Assembly (NCBI GenBank): GCA_035048495.1
Contig: CM068553.1
Location: 30,714,978 to 30,778,977, forward strand
DNA: 64,000 bases
From: Euptelea pleiosperma
Taxonomy: Eukaryota; Streptophyta; Magnoliopsida; Ranunculales; Eupteleaceae
Reading direction: 5' to 3'
In this document: piece by piece, positions 37,640 through 50,244 of the stretch
Layout: each line of letters opens with the position of its first letter
Position numbering within the stretch: position 1 is the stretch's first letter
The notes under the pieces: model-generated
Databases searched by the model: none
What the model saw: only the letters and a program-made list of their open reading frames with translations
Told to the model about the DNA's origin: nothing
Made by a program: the position numbers and the translations under genes

Positions 37640-39242
37640 AAGATACCAAGCATCACGAAGTTAGCAAATCAGATTAGAAAAGCTATCGAATATAAACTTA
37701 TAAAGAGATAAAAGAAACGGGGAAAGAAACAAACAAACTACGTCTTCGTGTGTAGGTAAGAAGGAAGAAGAAGTTTTTTTTAAATATAGTCAAGATGCAT
37801 GGACCCAAAGCCCAAGCGAAGGAAAATAAAACATAGAGATTATAAGTGTAGGAGGATATGGTAAGTGATAGATGTCTAATGAGCGGAGAAACGTAGTCTA
37901 GGAGACCCACCTAAGTTAAGTCATTAGCCATTTGGGTTCCATCTTCGTTAGACCGGGAAAACCTAAGAGCTTGGGACAACTAGATATGGAGAGAAAATAG
38001 AAAATAAGAAAAGAGATAGAGAGGTATTAGGTTCTTAGGAAAAGTGTACCCCCTTCCTTTCTCTGCAGAAGTATTTATAGACTTGGGTCTAAAAGCAAAA
38101 TGATGGAAATACCCTCATCCCATGTGAAAGCAGCACGGCACCTATAACTATATTGATTGGTTACAAGTATTGGTTGCTCATTTGTATACTCTTCTCTCTC
38201 AGTTTATTAGTTCCAAAGCATGTCTATGAGTCAACGTCTCGTGTTGTAGTCTTCTGTTGACGAAGGAATGAAGTCGATGAGGTACCTATATGGCTCCTTA
38301 CGATGCCAAGATCATGTCCTGTGGACTTATCTCTCAACCTCCAATCCTATAGATACACTTGTCTTGGTTGGACGCCACACATAGCTTTTTGGAACGTCGG
38401 GCAACTTCTGAAATGGGCTCTGCAACTTTAGGAGCCTTGCCTACTTGTCTATATCCATTTCTTCTTTTGAACCTCTGCAATTCGGCGATAGAGACATAAA
38501 TAAGAGATAGCCGCCAAGGTTAAATTACAAAACATCAAAGATGATTTGAAGGCACATCAGACGGTGAATCATAAGTGCAAACCTCGAATTTTTAGATAAC
38601 ATGAGATGCTAATTATGGGGGGAAAATATTAGATCTATCCCACGCAATCTTCGATGTCAGACGATTCGTATATCGATGATGATCCGACAAATCTGGAGCT
38701 TCAGGATAGAACTTTTTCTCCACTACGGATAATAGGATAATCTCCGAAAGAGGCGTGGTTGTACATGTTGATAACACTCCGACGCTCAAGTCAATTTAAG
38801 GTGTTCTAATAGGGTTTTGAGATATAGAAAATAAGATTCAGAGTTAGATAATCTAGATCGAGACAGCAAGATCTCTTTCCCAGTTCTGAGTGTCGTATAT
38901 TTATAACCTCAAAGCTGGTATGACTCACCTTCCACGTGTCCACTTCTCATTAGCCAGATTCGATCTGGAGAGATTTTGTTATGACACAACATCTTCTTGT
39001 TAGATCTAAACTTTGCCCATTCAGTTATATCTGAAATGACCGAGTGGCACCCTACGTGGCAGATATTTGATTGGAGGAAAGCGGAAATTGGCATAGTAAT
39101 CAATCTTATCACCACGTGGCAATTATGCAGTAAATAAATAAGTAATTAACCTTGTTGAAGTTTAAAATACTTATATGTACGTAGATTTTGTTACTTGTCG
39201 GGAATTGATATCGTATCGTACCTGCTAAGTATATCATTATCT

Positions 39243-39522
39243 TACCAGGGTGAGTTGAATGTCATTCCCGTCAAGTATGCTATTGAACTTGTCGGGACGA
39301 GTTAAGTGTCATTCCCGTCAAGTAGGCTGTTTGAACTAGCTGGGATGAGTTGAGCGTCATTCCCTTCAAGTAGACTGTTGAACTTGCCGGGATGAGTTGG
39401 GCGTCATTCTCGTCAAGTAGACTGTTGAACTTGCCGGGATGAGTTGGGTGTCATTCCCGTCAAATAGACTATTGAACTTGCCAGGATGAGTTGAGCATCA
39501 TTCCCGTCAAGTAGATTGTTTG
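39243..39522. repeat. 47-bp tandem repeat in copy B
   Basis: About six units with GGGATGAGTTGGGCGTCATT, equivalent to 858-1137. Unit number is conserved and individual units differ by a few substitutions. Confidence 0.85.
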
Positions 39523-40918
39523 AATGATTTGTTGGGAAGGATTGAATGCCTTTCCGACAAATTTATTGTTGAATCCTCAAGGTTTTATCGACATAACCTG
39601 TCCTGAGATGCATCTTTCTTGGATATCTAGTCTGACACGTGGCCCTTCTTGCTTGTGAATGACACATGACTGAAAAAGCAAAGGTTGATAGATGTTTCGG
39701 TAGGCTTCTCCGGCGCATTTATTCATGCATGCCTCAAGATACCAGATGTCGACTTTTGGTATTCCATACGTGTTATGCTAGTGCCACGTGTAATCATCTT
39801 ATTAGACGAAAAATACGGTACCCACACTAATATAAACTTAATAGCTAACTAATCAAGTAGAGTTTCTAAATTGTTAGAGGTCTCACCTAGCACCAACCTC
39901 TTACTGTTCAATGATCATCAAAATATCACCGACAACAAAGTAGAGGAGCTAATGAAGTATCCAAAAATAATATAGGTAATGCTGATAAAGCAAAAAAATT
40001 TAAATAGAATGTTTGTACAAATATTAATTAAATTATGAGTAACATGTCTATTTAGTGAAAACTAGGTTCCAGTTTAAGGGCATGTTTGTTAAAAAAAAAT
40101 CTGCTTCAAGCCCAAAGTCACCAAATTTTTTTTGACTTAGTTTTTATGAGGATGATCAGATGGTTGAGATTATGTTCTTTCGTTGATTTTTGACCTAGGG
40201 GTTCTCTGGGTAAAGTGTATTGAATGGTTGAATACTAAAAACCATTTGATGGAAAGATCTTCACTGTGCCAACAACTAAAAAACCATGGAAGGGCATTGA
40301 TAAATGGGAGCATCTGCTCCGGCACGGCATCGATCTAACCTGTAACTTTTCCCATACCGAGCTACTCATTGGCCATCTACTATTGCGGGCCCTTTTTGTG
40401 GGAAAATAAATCATTTGCGTGAGCTTAAATTTGCAGGCGGAACAATATTTTATCACCTCCCTCTTCTGAATGCGTTTTCATGCTATTTATTTATGCCCTA
40501 CCTTTCAATGACAATGACTTCTTTAATAAAGAATGGAGAAAGACCATTTGAGTCCTTTGACCTAATATGTGAGTCTCGCACTCACCTCACGGTCCTCACC
40601 CATATTTGAGTTATGGGCTTTTTTGCTTTACCTCCTAATTAATTTTTATTGATGCTGCAATTTGCATCTCACACCCAATGTTTTTAAAATATTTGCGTCT
40701 CACCCTTTGACTATGGTCAATGTCCTTGACCAAAGATGGTCATTAATGGTCTTGGATGGACATCCCAATATTTTTTAAGTGACTATAATGGCTTTGGGTG
40801 AGACGCAAATATTTTTAAAATATTGGGTGCAATGCAAATTGCATTAATAAAGTAAGGGGGACAAGCAAAATATCCTTGTTTTGAGATATTTTTTTTTTTA
40901 AGGATTGTGAGCTCGAAC

Positions 40919-41326
40919 CAAGGTTTGAAGGAGGCCGTTTTAACAGTTAAACGGACTGGGGGCATTACTGTTTAAACAGCCGTTAAAATGGATTGAAACG
41001 GCCAGGGGGGCAAAAATGGAAAAAAATGAAATTTAACCGAATTAAATGGATTTTAAAGGGAAAAAAACTGAAAAAATGGTGCTGAAATTCAAATTTTGAA
41101 ATTTGATATTTGAAAATTATAAAAAAAATAGAATTTAACGGATTTTAATGGAAATTAAACAGATTTTAATGGAATTAAACGGATTTAATGGCCGTTTTTT
41201 TCACTAAATTTTTCAGAATTAAACGGCTGTTTAAATGATTTTAACGGCCGTTAAAACGAAAAACGGCCGTTTTATTCAAAAACAATAAAACGTGTTACCA
41301 TTTAAACGGATATTTTTAAAACCATG
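40919..41326. mobile_element. hAT-like MITE (AAACGGCCGTTT family), copy-B counterpart
   Basis: Starts CAAGGTTTGAAGGAGGCCG, ends TTTTTAAAACCATG followed by CTCAGAAC. It sits at the same site as 2730-3034 but is about 100 bp longer in the middle, so copy A lost internal sequence. Confidence 0.6.
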
Positions 41327-41483
41327 CTCAGAACCTTTCTTCATTTACTTTTGGCCCAACCGTATGGAATCTAAGGATTGGGTGCTAATAATTCAAATAA
41401 TCCAACATGGAATCTACCTTAAATTCAGTTCAATTGAAACATTTCATAAAACAAAGGAGCCAGAACTGGATCGGATAGCTTAC

Positions 41484-41592
41484 CTGAAGAACGAAGTGTT
41501 GACGAACAAGGCCGATCGCTAGCATGAGAACGACTAAGTATGGAAACCAGGCATCTGGGACTGGACTCATGATGGGTTTCGCTGCCGGGAGC
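41484..41592 (-). pseudogene. OST5/TMEM258-like exon, copy B, frameshifted
   Basis: Counterpart of 3192-3299 with the same acceptor and CAG/GTAAGC donor, but 109 nt instead of 108 because of an extra base near 41505 (GTTCGTCAAC against GTTGTCACC). MSPVPDAWFPYL is kept, A-I-L-M is V-V-L-M, and the end of the helix is out of frame. Confidence 0.55.
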
Positions 41593-42318
41593 CTTCAAAG
41601 AAAAACCAAAAAATGAATTTCAGAATGCCCTAGAAACCTTTAGAGATTCAACTTAGATGGGTTTCTTCAATAAATCTTGATATGGCGAGAACTCCTTAAA
41701 GAAAAAGTCAACGAAGCAGAAAGATGGAAAGAAAGAAAGACTTACTGGAAAATTATTATAATGCCAAAAAAAAAAGTAAAAATAAGAAGACTAACTAGGA
41801 TTGGCGGTATCAACGTGAGCTAGTAGGGGCGGTTCGAGCGGCGGCTTCCAGTGCAAGCAGAGACGTTTTGGAAGATGATTTTGATTCTGCTGTGGAGATG
41901 ATTTTGATCAGGTCCGGTGTTGCTGCTAAGTGCTAAGGGTTTGGACGAAGGAGACGGCTGAGAAGGAGAGATTGATTTCTTTTTGGAGGGTGCGAAGACG
42001 ACGGACTTTTTCTCCATTGTTGTCACTTTCAACGTGTTTCCTCTTCATATTTTCTTCTTCACTATCACATGATTTTGCTTTACCTCCTTACTTTATCGAT
42101 GCAATTTGCATGTCACCTAAAGTTTTTAAAATATTTGTGTCTCACCCTTTGACCAAATGTTGACCATAGACGGTCTCTGATTGGACATCCCAATATTTTT
42201 TAAATGACTATAATGACCTTAGGTGAGACGCCAATATTTTAAAAATATTGGGTGCACTGTAAATTTCATCAATAAAGTGAGGGGGACAAGCAAAAAATCA
42301 TTTTTTTAGGTCTTTTTT

Positions 42319-43512
42319 GGGTAATTTAGTAATACCCCCTTGTTATTCAAAAATAATTTGTAGTGCCCCCCTTAACTTTCAAACAATAGGAATACCCCCT
42401 TTGACTAATTCGTTTGTCACGAGCCTGTTAATTAAGTTGAGAAAGGACCGAAAATACCCTTGCTTCTTGTCTCTAATCTTGTGCCGACCTTCCTCTCTCT
42501 CTCCATATCACCGGCTACCCCAACCACCACTACAGCCACCACCATCTCTTTCTCTCATTTGTTTACATTTTCTCTATTTCTTGATAACCATTTGGACTCA
42601 TCTCTTTATTTTCTCAGTTTTCAAACTAGAGAGATGTGTAAAAATTAGAAAGCAAAATATGCGGCAGTCCAATAACATTATCCCTCAGGATCTCCAACGC
42701 TCTGAGTTTAAAAGACCCAATGATTCCGAGTATAATCAGGACTGGATCCTCTACATTCTACGGTGAACTCGAAGACAAGGAAAAGAGATCAATCAAAGTG
42801 GAGAGATCCGTAAAGTTTCGATCTGAGGGAGATTCCTCATCCCAAAAAAGCGATCTAGATCTGAAATAACGCAAGAAGATCCAATATCTAATCCACTAAA
42901 ACTATGGTCCCCGCCGAAATAGAAATCGCCTTACAGATGCATCAATGGCCAGTTCAAATAGCGATGCAAGTTTGGGTTTAATCAAAGATGCCATTTGTGT
43001 CATTGTTAAATTATCTTCTTAATCTAATTCCCTCCCTTCAAGTTTCATTAAAGTTGGATCTATCTCTAATCCTTGCAGGGAAATTGCAACGAATGTGACA
43101 TTAAGCTCATAAAATACCCAAAATGTCACTGGGATCTCAACCAAACTCATTTTAGAATTTCTGTATAATTGATCTTGATATGGATTTTTACAGCAAATCC
43201 GAGCGGCCATGCAAGCTCATTTGTTGCCAAACTAGGCATGAAACTCGAGAATGAGATCACACTCCTCGTCGGGAGGGGGAAAGAGAGGTGATGGCAGCAG
43301 CCAGTGATGCTGTTGGTAGTGATGGGGAGATAGGGAAGGGAAGGATGGAACGAGATTGAAGACAAGAAGCATGAGTATTTTGGTCCTTTCTCAACTTAAT
43401 TAACATGTCCGTGATGGTCGAATTAGTCAAAGGGGGGTATTCCCATCGTTTGAAAGTTAAGGGGTGTACTACAAATTATTATAGAATAACAGGGGGGTAT
43501 TACTAAATCACC
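42319..43512. mobile_element. Mutator-like non-autonomous element, 1.2 kb, possibly carrying gene fragments
   Basis: Inverted ends GGTAATTTAGTAATACCCCC and GGTGATTTAGTAATACCCCC continue as inverted arms of about 200 bp. The termini resemble the 36934-37247 MITE. Copy A has no insertion here. The flanks are T runs, so the target duplication cannot be read. The middle (about 42640-43010) is less repetitive, with a codon-like stretch ILYGELEDKEKRSIKVERSV across a stop, which may be captured host sequence. Confidence 0.7.
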
Positions 43513-43712
43513 TTTTTTTTTCTGGTTTTGTCTTTAGGAGGATTGTGAACTATAAAAGGAACTCACCTTCGCAGGTTGTTAAGGACGCTAATGTCCCTCA
43601 TCAATTATGACGAGGGGCCACAATATGAGCCATGTGGCACACTCTTAGAGGTCACTAACCATACGGATGTTGGGCCCATCACTAGGTGGAGCTACATACC
43701 AAATATGAGCCT

Positions 43713-44257
43713 GACTAGTGATTTCAAACCATTGGATCTTTGTACCCCAAATAATACTCAAATTCTACGGATAAAATCAACCCAGGAAAAGGACTCTAAT
43801 CTAATGCTTAAATTCTCGGATGTTTGCTGGCCATCTCTTTGTGTACCTACAAGCCAAAAATCAGACCGATAGGTGATTCTTGACCATTGGATTTACACAT
43901 TTCGTTCATTTGATCCTTGGCCATTGGATTTAAACATTTCTTTCATTGCCTTCGAAACATAACGGGTGAATTTTTTTGCGTCCAAACCCATGCGAAAAAT
44001 GCTTAAATCCAATGGTTACTCTTGTGAAAAATGCTTAAATCCAATGGTTACGGATCATCTAACAGGCTAATTTTACATGTTAGTTCACCAGGGGTGGGCC
44101 AAACATCTATGGACAGTGGTATGAAAGAGTTTGCCATGAGGCAATATTTGGTGTATACGAGCAAGGATCTATAAAAGTATGCCGGGCGTCGCTCATATTT
44201 CGACCCTTAATCAAAGTGCCATTAGCAAAGTTCTACTTTTAACCAGATGTACCTGAC
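43713..44257. other. Non-coding stretch with foldback-like pieces
   Basis: Contains repeated ATTGGATTT and GAAAAATGCTTAAATCCAAT motifs in both orientations, typical of decayed foldback elements here. No gene recognised. Confidence 0.4.
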
Positions 44258-44690
44258 TATTCAATTATTATTAGGGTCAGGTTGACAGCTTAAAATGACA
44301 GGATTCTGTACAGGACACAACTATATGCGACGTGGCCCACTCTTGGAGGACTCTGACCGTATGGATGTTTGGCCAACCCCTATGTGGACGTACAAACCAA
44401 AATTCAGCCTGATTAGTGATTTCTAGACGTTGGATTGGACTTATTTTCATGGGTTGATCTCAACTGTGAGAATTATAGAAGTATTTGAGATACAACGATC
44501 CAACGCCTAGAAATCACTAATCAGGCGGAATTTTGGTTTGTAGGTCCACCTAGGGATCGTATAAACATTCATACGTCAGAGCCCTCTTAAGAGTATTCCA
44601 TGTGGCACATATTTGTGTCCTGTACAGAATCCTGTCATTTTAGGGCTGTCAAGGGAGCCCGACCCTTATTATTATACAATCAAGACTGCT
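44258..44690. mobile_element. Foldback element with paired ends TGACAGGATTCTGTACAGGA
   Basis: TGACAGGATTCTGTACAGGA near 44298 is matched on the other strand near 44620, and the arms extend inward through AAATCACTAATCAGGC and outward to AGGGTCAGG / AGGGTCGGG next to ATTATTATT. Ends are approximate. Confidence 0.65.
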
Positions 44691-44811
44691 TTTTTGGACT
44701 TTCAAATAGATTGGTGTTGATTGGATGGTTGTGATTACACAATCGATTTGTAACACAACAGTTCGGGCCCACTAATTGGATGGATATGTGATTACTCTTT
44801 GGTTGTTTAAC

Positions 44812-45122
44812 ACAAGGCTTAAAAAACGGCCATTATAACGAAAATAACGGCCATTATAACGGATTCGGACCTCCCCGACCCGTTACGTTATGTACCGTTA
44901 AAACGCCAAAAAAAATAACCGCCATTATTTTCTGGAAAAATGTGAAAAAAATGGCTATTTTTTTGTTATTTTCCATTACTTTTCGTTTTTGAAAAATTGA
45001 AATTTCAAATTTCAAATCAAAATTTGAATTTCAGCACCATTTTTACGTTATTTTCCTTATAACGGAAAAAAACAGTAACACCCCCAAACCGTTATACCGT
45101 TATAACTGCCCCTTTTAAAACT
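44812..45122. mobile_element. hAT-like MITE, diverged member (ACGGCCATTATAACG)
   Basis: Starts CAAGGCTTAAAAAACGGCC and ends CCCTTTTAAAACTTC, with internal GTTATAACGG palindromes, paralleling the 2730-3034 family. The target duplication was not read. Confidence 0.5.
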
Positions 45123-45398
45123 TCATTTGACACACCAAAAATCAGTTTTATTTTGATGATTTCTAGATGTTGGAATTAGTACCCAAAAATTCTTGATTAC
45201 AACAACTAGAAGCACTCCTTAAAAATTGCTTAAATCCAAATTTGTTGAAAATTTACAACAATCAGATTTATATTATAGAAAAAAGAATTTGTCGAAAATT
45301 TGATTATAAGGTTGGATTTTATTACTAATATTTATATTTACTATTTTTATAATATAAACTTAAGAAATTATTTTTTAAATAACTAACATATATATATA
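45123..45398. other. AT-rich spacer
   Basis: AT-rich, ends in a short TA run before the next MITE. No gene. Confidence 0.5.
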
Positions 45399-45796
45399 GG
45401 TTAGGATCGGGGGACAACAATTTCATACAATATTTTTTACGACAATTTTGGCGTACCCACATGGAACATGAATCAATAGCTGGTTTTTGGTGAGGATGAT
45501 CTCCTCATCATATAGATCACCCCTACAAAAAATCAGCACATTCTGAAATTTCTAACCCCGTCAAATATAGTTTTCAAGTTAATGATAAAAATAAACGGTC
45601 CATAATTCTTCAACTTGTAAACTGATCTATGAATATCGGATTTATTTAAATTTTTGCAAGGATGATCTCCTCACCATAGAGACCATCCTCGCCAAAAATC
45701 ATCCCATTCCAAGACTTCTAATTTATACATTGGCCTGTGCCAATTTTTGTTGTCAAAAATGTTGTATGAAATTATTGTCCCCCGATCCTGACCCTA
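45399..45796. mobile_element. Foldback MITE (GGATCGGGGGACAA termini)
   Basis: Left end GGTTAGGATCGGGGGACAAC and right end, other strand, GGGTCAGGATCGGGGGACAA. The arms also share TTTCATACAATATTTT-type sequence. It is bounded by TA repeats on the left and directly by the Copia LTR on the right. A one-arm fragment is at 6380-6462. Confidence 0.75.
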
Positions 45797-45956
45797 TGAA
45801 TCTGATGATATTTTCATTGATCAACACACATATATATAACCATTGATCGGGATATTACAAAGTAAATGCCAACCGTTACAAAGTAAATGTCGATAGTGTA
45901 ACTGATGCCACATAAGCGGCGGTCAGCCATCAGTTACAATCGTTACGTTTACAACA
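45797..45956 (-). repeat. Decayed Copia 3' LTR
   Basis: Minus strand starts TGTTGTAAACGTAACG after a purine-rich AATGAGGAG, and ends CAGATTCA. It contains an extra internal duplication of GTTACAAAGTAAATG relative to the 5' LTR, hence 160 versus 139 bp. Confidence 0.75.
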
Positions 45957-45999
45957 CTCCTCATTGGATGTCCGCCGCTTTATGGAAACTGCCTCTTTA

Positions 46000-46180
46000 A
46001 AACCTTGTCAGAAAAACCCTGTGGGATAAAACCTGATCGAAGGAAAAAGAGTACAGTGTATCGACAAATCAAGGTGGTGGTAATGGACACGGTTAATACT
46101 GCCTCATTAAAACCTTGCCTAGAAAAACCCTGTGGAAAAAAATATAGGCGAAGAAAAAAGAGTACAGTGCGCAAATGTCA
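46000..46180 (-). repeat. Tandem duplication upstream of the 3' LTR
   Basis: The block TTAAAACCTTG...AGAAAAACCCTGTGG...AAAAGAGTACAGTG occurs twice (about 46000-46055 and 46105-46168). Such a doubled block just before the 3' LTR is familiar from this Copia group. Confidence 0.6.
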
Positions 46181-46284
46181 TTCTAGGATATGATCATCAT
46201 TTTCATTGATGCTCCCCCTAATTTGAGCATGTCAACTGAAAAAGTTGTAGAGCTGACATAAATTGATGTAATAACCAATTTCTT

Positions 46285-46430
46285 AAATGTTGAGCAGCGC
46301 CTTGGTAAATAAATCTGCAAGATTGTTATTGAAACCTATCAGTTGGACGTCAATATTGCAGCTTTACTAGAGCTCGTGAATGTGAAAGAACTTTGGTGAA
46401 ATATGCTTGCTTCTTTCACCCTTGATATAC
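46285..46430 (-). pseudogene. Copia RNase H C-terminal part
   Basis: Minus strand: ERSKHISPKFFHIHEL, then after a stop GFNNNLADLFTKAL, the end of Copia RNase H. Confidence 0.75.
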
Positions 46431-46475
46431 ATGCCTTTAACTTGTGTGATACAAGATTTAGATTCAACGACATTC

Positions 46476-46740
46476 TGATCGTCTATATACACTATAATGA
46501 TGACAAATCCAGTTCCTGGTTTCTTAATGATAATGCATGGGCATATTGGATTGTTTTAATCTATATCGTAGTTTGATTGCGTACAAGCAATGTGGTTTCG
46601 AGAGATTTGCTTCAGGCAGTTTGAGTCCTTCTAGGATCTTGATATTAATATCAGTGTCTAGCATTCTATATAAATATATTGTAACCATATCCATAATATA
46701 CATGTCAAGTCCTTCTAAGACTTTCATTTCTTAAAAATTG
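46476..46740 (-). pseudogene. Copia reverse transcriptase part
   Basis: TIYLYRMLDTDINIKILEGL, KLPEANLSKP, LRYRLKQSN and, after a stop, GFVIIIVYIDDQNVVE with the catalytic Y-x-D-D. The rest of the palm after this motif is deleted directly into RNase H. Confidence 0.8.
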
Positions 46741-46896
46741 AAATATAATTACATTCAGTATAAAAGAATGTATTTCTTTATAATCGATACTGGGTCTTTG
46801 TTAGAAACTTTATGCTACAAGTCATGCTTTATATTTGATGATCTCGTCTTTTTCATTTCATTTTTAAATAAACATCCCACTTATGGTCTACAAATT

Positions 46897-47215
46897 TTAC
46901 ATTTTCGGGGTGTTAGGACTACAGGTTCCTTTACAACTTCGGGTGTTAAGACTACAAGTTAATTTACAGTTTCAGGTGTTAGGACTACATGCCCTTTTTA
47001 CAGCTTCGGGTGTTAGGACTATAGGTCCCTTTACAGTTTTAGGACTACTGGTCATTTTTACAACTTCAAGTATTAGGAGTACAAGTCCATTTACAACTTC
47101 AAGTGTTAGGACTACTGATCATTTTTACAACTTCGGGTGTTAGGACTACAAGTCATTTTACAACTTCAGGTGTTAGGACTACATGTCATTTTACAGCTTT
47201 AGGTGTTACTAGCAA
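46897..47215. repeat. Minisatellite, about 33-bp unit
   Basis: About nine imperfect copies of a unit with TACAACTTCGGGTGTTAGGA and CTACAGGTCCTTT. It sits between the RT and hinge remnants of the decayed Copia element. Confidence 0.85.
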
Positions 47216-47749
47216 ATCTCGCTCTATTTAGATTACTTTTGTTCACTTTGGCCAATTATTTTTACGTCAACATTCTTTGACTATGCGTGGATCAAGACCC
47301 TCATCATTCTTTATGATGGTAAAAGCCACTAGAAAATATATTATCGACAATAATTTTATTATGATCACACTTTGCTCCCGTGCAGACATAATTATTGAAA
47401 TTTCTTCATTTACAGGTACATGTCCTTCGATCTTCGGGGGCTATCTGTTCAGAGATAATGGATCGAACTGTTACCTTTTTCTTTTCTCCAATTTATAGGC
47501 GTGGCCTCTTCAAGAGCGCAGACTTCTGTAAGAGTCATATTTCTCTCATTCTATAAGTTTTGTCATATTCTATAAACGTGGCATCTTCAGGAGCGACTTT
47601 TGCTGGAGTCATATTTCTCCTATTCTGTAAGTGTGGGCTTTTTAGGAACGTCGACTTTTGATGGAGTCATATGTATTTGTTCATGTGTTCTCAGCATCCT
47701 GAGAATCATATCTTTTGCACTCTCTACCTTGTGAGAGTTACATCTTTTT

Positions 47750-48010
47750 CATTTTTGCACCAAGAGGTCGACCACGCTTCAAGTGTACCGTTGATTCATT
47801 CATTGTTATGTTAACAGATTGTCTTATAGTTATGTCCTTGTTGATTGTCATACAGGGACTTCAATCCTTACTGGATCATTCCAAGTAAGTTAACACCGTT
47901 CTACCGAGGGATTTCCTCCCCCTAACGGCGGGAATACTGATTCTTATGTACCCCAAAGTGGAGTGATCAGCATAATTTATTTCCTACTTTCATCCATTTT
48001 CCTTGATTGA
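47750..48010 (-). pseudogene. Copia integrase-RT hinge remnant
   Basis: Minus strand: ESVFPPLGGG, LTWNDPVRIEVPV and HLKRGRPLGAK in order, interrupted by stops. These are hinge landmarks (S-I-F-P-x-L-G-G, W-N-D-P, K-R-G-R-P-x-G-x-K) of the same Copia group. Confidence 0.65.
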
Positions 48011-48430
48011 GGATCGATATGTCGACTAAATGTTGGGGTGTACGACAGGGACATGACCAATGAAGGTTTTTCCCTTTTGCATCTTTTGTTTCCGCGTACA
48101 GTAACTGATGTAAGACTCACAATTGGTTATGAACTGTGTCTTGACTGTCTTTGGGATGTGTTATGAACCTTGGTTTCCATGAATCTAACCCGATCTTGAT
48201 TGTTTCAACTTAAATATAAGAGCAATCCTTCTTTAAGTGGGACCATCAATTAGTACCTATGCTCCGTCCCTTAACACTCACATGCACTATAGACAAACTG
48301 ATAAATAGAACAATCTCGTAAAAATTTGCACATCGAAACAATAAAAAGAAAACTCGCACCATGTCTTGGGCAACTCGTAACCATCTCTAGGCTTAAATTA
48401 CACGGGAAGCCTAAGTAAGTCCATATAGTT

Positions 48431-48461
<31 letters not shown>

Positions 48462-50239
48462 CCAAGCCATGTGGCACTCTTTTGACGTACCTTACAAATA
48501 TTTGGCCCATGCCCATTGATGATTTTAACCACTCAATGCACATACTAAGTACTATATTTAATCATAAATTCTGTAATAAAGAACCATCTGAGAATCATGC
48601 TGATGCGTTTATCGACTAAGAATGAATTCGAAAAAAATCTTAGTAGTAGAGAATGTGTGGTGCATAGTACCATCAAACATGCATGTTCCATGGTGACCAT
48701 GTGTGTCATCAATCTAAACCATTCACTACTGGCTTTCCTTTTAGTGGGTCATAGCCAAAATCAAAATGATTGGGAAAATGGTTTGGATCATTGAGCCATG
48801 ACTTTCATGATGAAAATTTCCGCAATAAAAGATGTATCTAAAATAGAGATACCTCATGTTGTACAGATAAGGTAGAAAAGAATGCCCAAACAATCTCTGT
48901 ACCACATGTCTAACATTTACTAAAAGAGAGTTCAATAACATGGTCAGAACCACAAAACAGGCATCACCATACACATTAAAGCCACATGCATCCAATAAGC
49001 TAAAAATCAATAGTTTTTCTTTTGAGGATGAGATGGGACCAACACTTCGAAAAATGTGAATCATAGCCGAATCTCAGTTCGATAGGTGAATTATAGCCAT
49101 TGGATTTAAGCATTGTTCAAAAATATTTTAAGTTTGATTGTCGGAAAACCTACAATCAAATGTTGTTGGTCGCATGTGTACCAAGATGCAAATCAATAGA
49201 CTATCCCACCTTCCAGTCCTTATAAAGATCAACACAAAATAATATCCATTTCCCTCAACATGTCATTCCAAGTTCTTTTATGAACATCTCAAATTAGGCA
49301 TAAAGTGTCAACTCAAATGAAAGACCTAGCTTATTTTCACAGCCAAAGACCTACTTTCTTACGGCATATTTTAGAGTTGTTCCAATGCCCACAAACCAAT
49401 TGACATAATCATGTTAAATAAAATGCCAATTTTTTTTTATGATTAACAACAGTTAATAAAACAAATTATTGGGATGCGAGAAAATTGAACCACATAATAT
49501 GTAAACCCTCAACCGAAACAATCAACAGAACAATTAAATGGACATTGATTTCAATTAGGAAATTATGAGGCTTTAAAACGAAAAAATAGAGATATAAAAA
49601 AAATACATTACTGGGTTGGACATGGGCCCCCATGAGCAATGCATCCACACATTTGAAAACGCGATTAATTAAGAGAATCTTTATGATTCTCTATATGGAC
49701 ACCTAACATTGCACTTAAGGTGGAACCTTCCTTTTAGGTTAAAAACTCCTAAAATTTTACTAAAGTAGTTATTTCCAAAAGAAATCAGGGAGACCTTTCC
49801 TCCAAATGTGTTATTCATCTTTTGTAGGACCCATGATCCATAACCTTTAAATCACCATTGATTGATACGTGCGTGAGGTGCCACTCACTATTTTTGTTAA
49901 CCAAAATCGTTAGAATGGTGGAGGCCGAGTTATTATAGGCCAAAATGAAGAAATCAGAGAATTTACACCTAGCATATATACCAACATCATTATCGTGAGA
50001 GAGTTCGTTGACTCTCTATCTCTTGACGCCTATACATACCCTTGAACAAATAGGAAACCCTATAGGGAACCTTTTAAGAATAGTTGCTGGAGATCGAATC
50101 AGAGATCTCCCTTTATAGTAATAATGTTTGAACTTTTCTCGAGACAAATGACCTTCCAAATAGGGGTGGCGTATGAACTTGTTTTTTTTTTTTTAGAAAC
50201 ATGGGGACCTCTCCCCTATTGAAACCGTGCCCACTTGGA
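48011..50239. other. Internal part of the decayed Copia element plus small insertions, no gene
   Basis: A TA run at 48438-48462 and MITE-like phrases (GCCATGTGGCACTC near 48468; GTTCGATAGGTGAATTATAG near 49079) show later insertions. The expected integrase, protease and gag could not be recognised on either strand. Confidence 0.45.
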
Positions 50240-50244
50240 TATAT

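Larger units (their letters stand above)
37640..43712. repeat. Duplicated repeat unit X, copy B
   Basis: 38389-43712 matches 1-4980 in direct orientation, and 37645-38716 matches 64000-60245 in inverted orientation. On the minus strand of its left part lies AGTCTATAAATACTTCTGC (TATA-like, near 38075) followed by C/T-rich sequence, which looks like an LTR promoter. Copy B lacks the three copy-A MITE insertions and has its own 1.2-kb element at 42319-43512. At about 38320-38345 it holds the empty site of the solo LTR that interrupts copy C. Confidence 0.8.
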
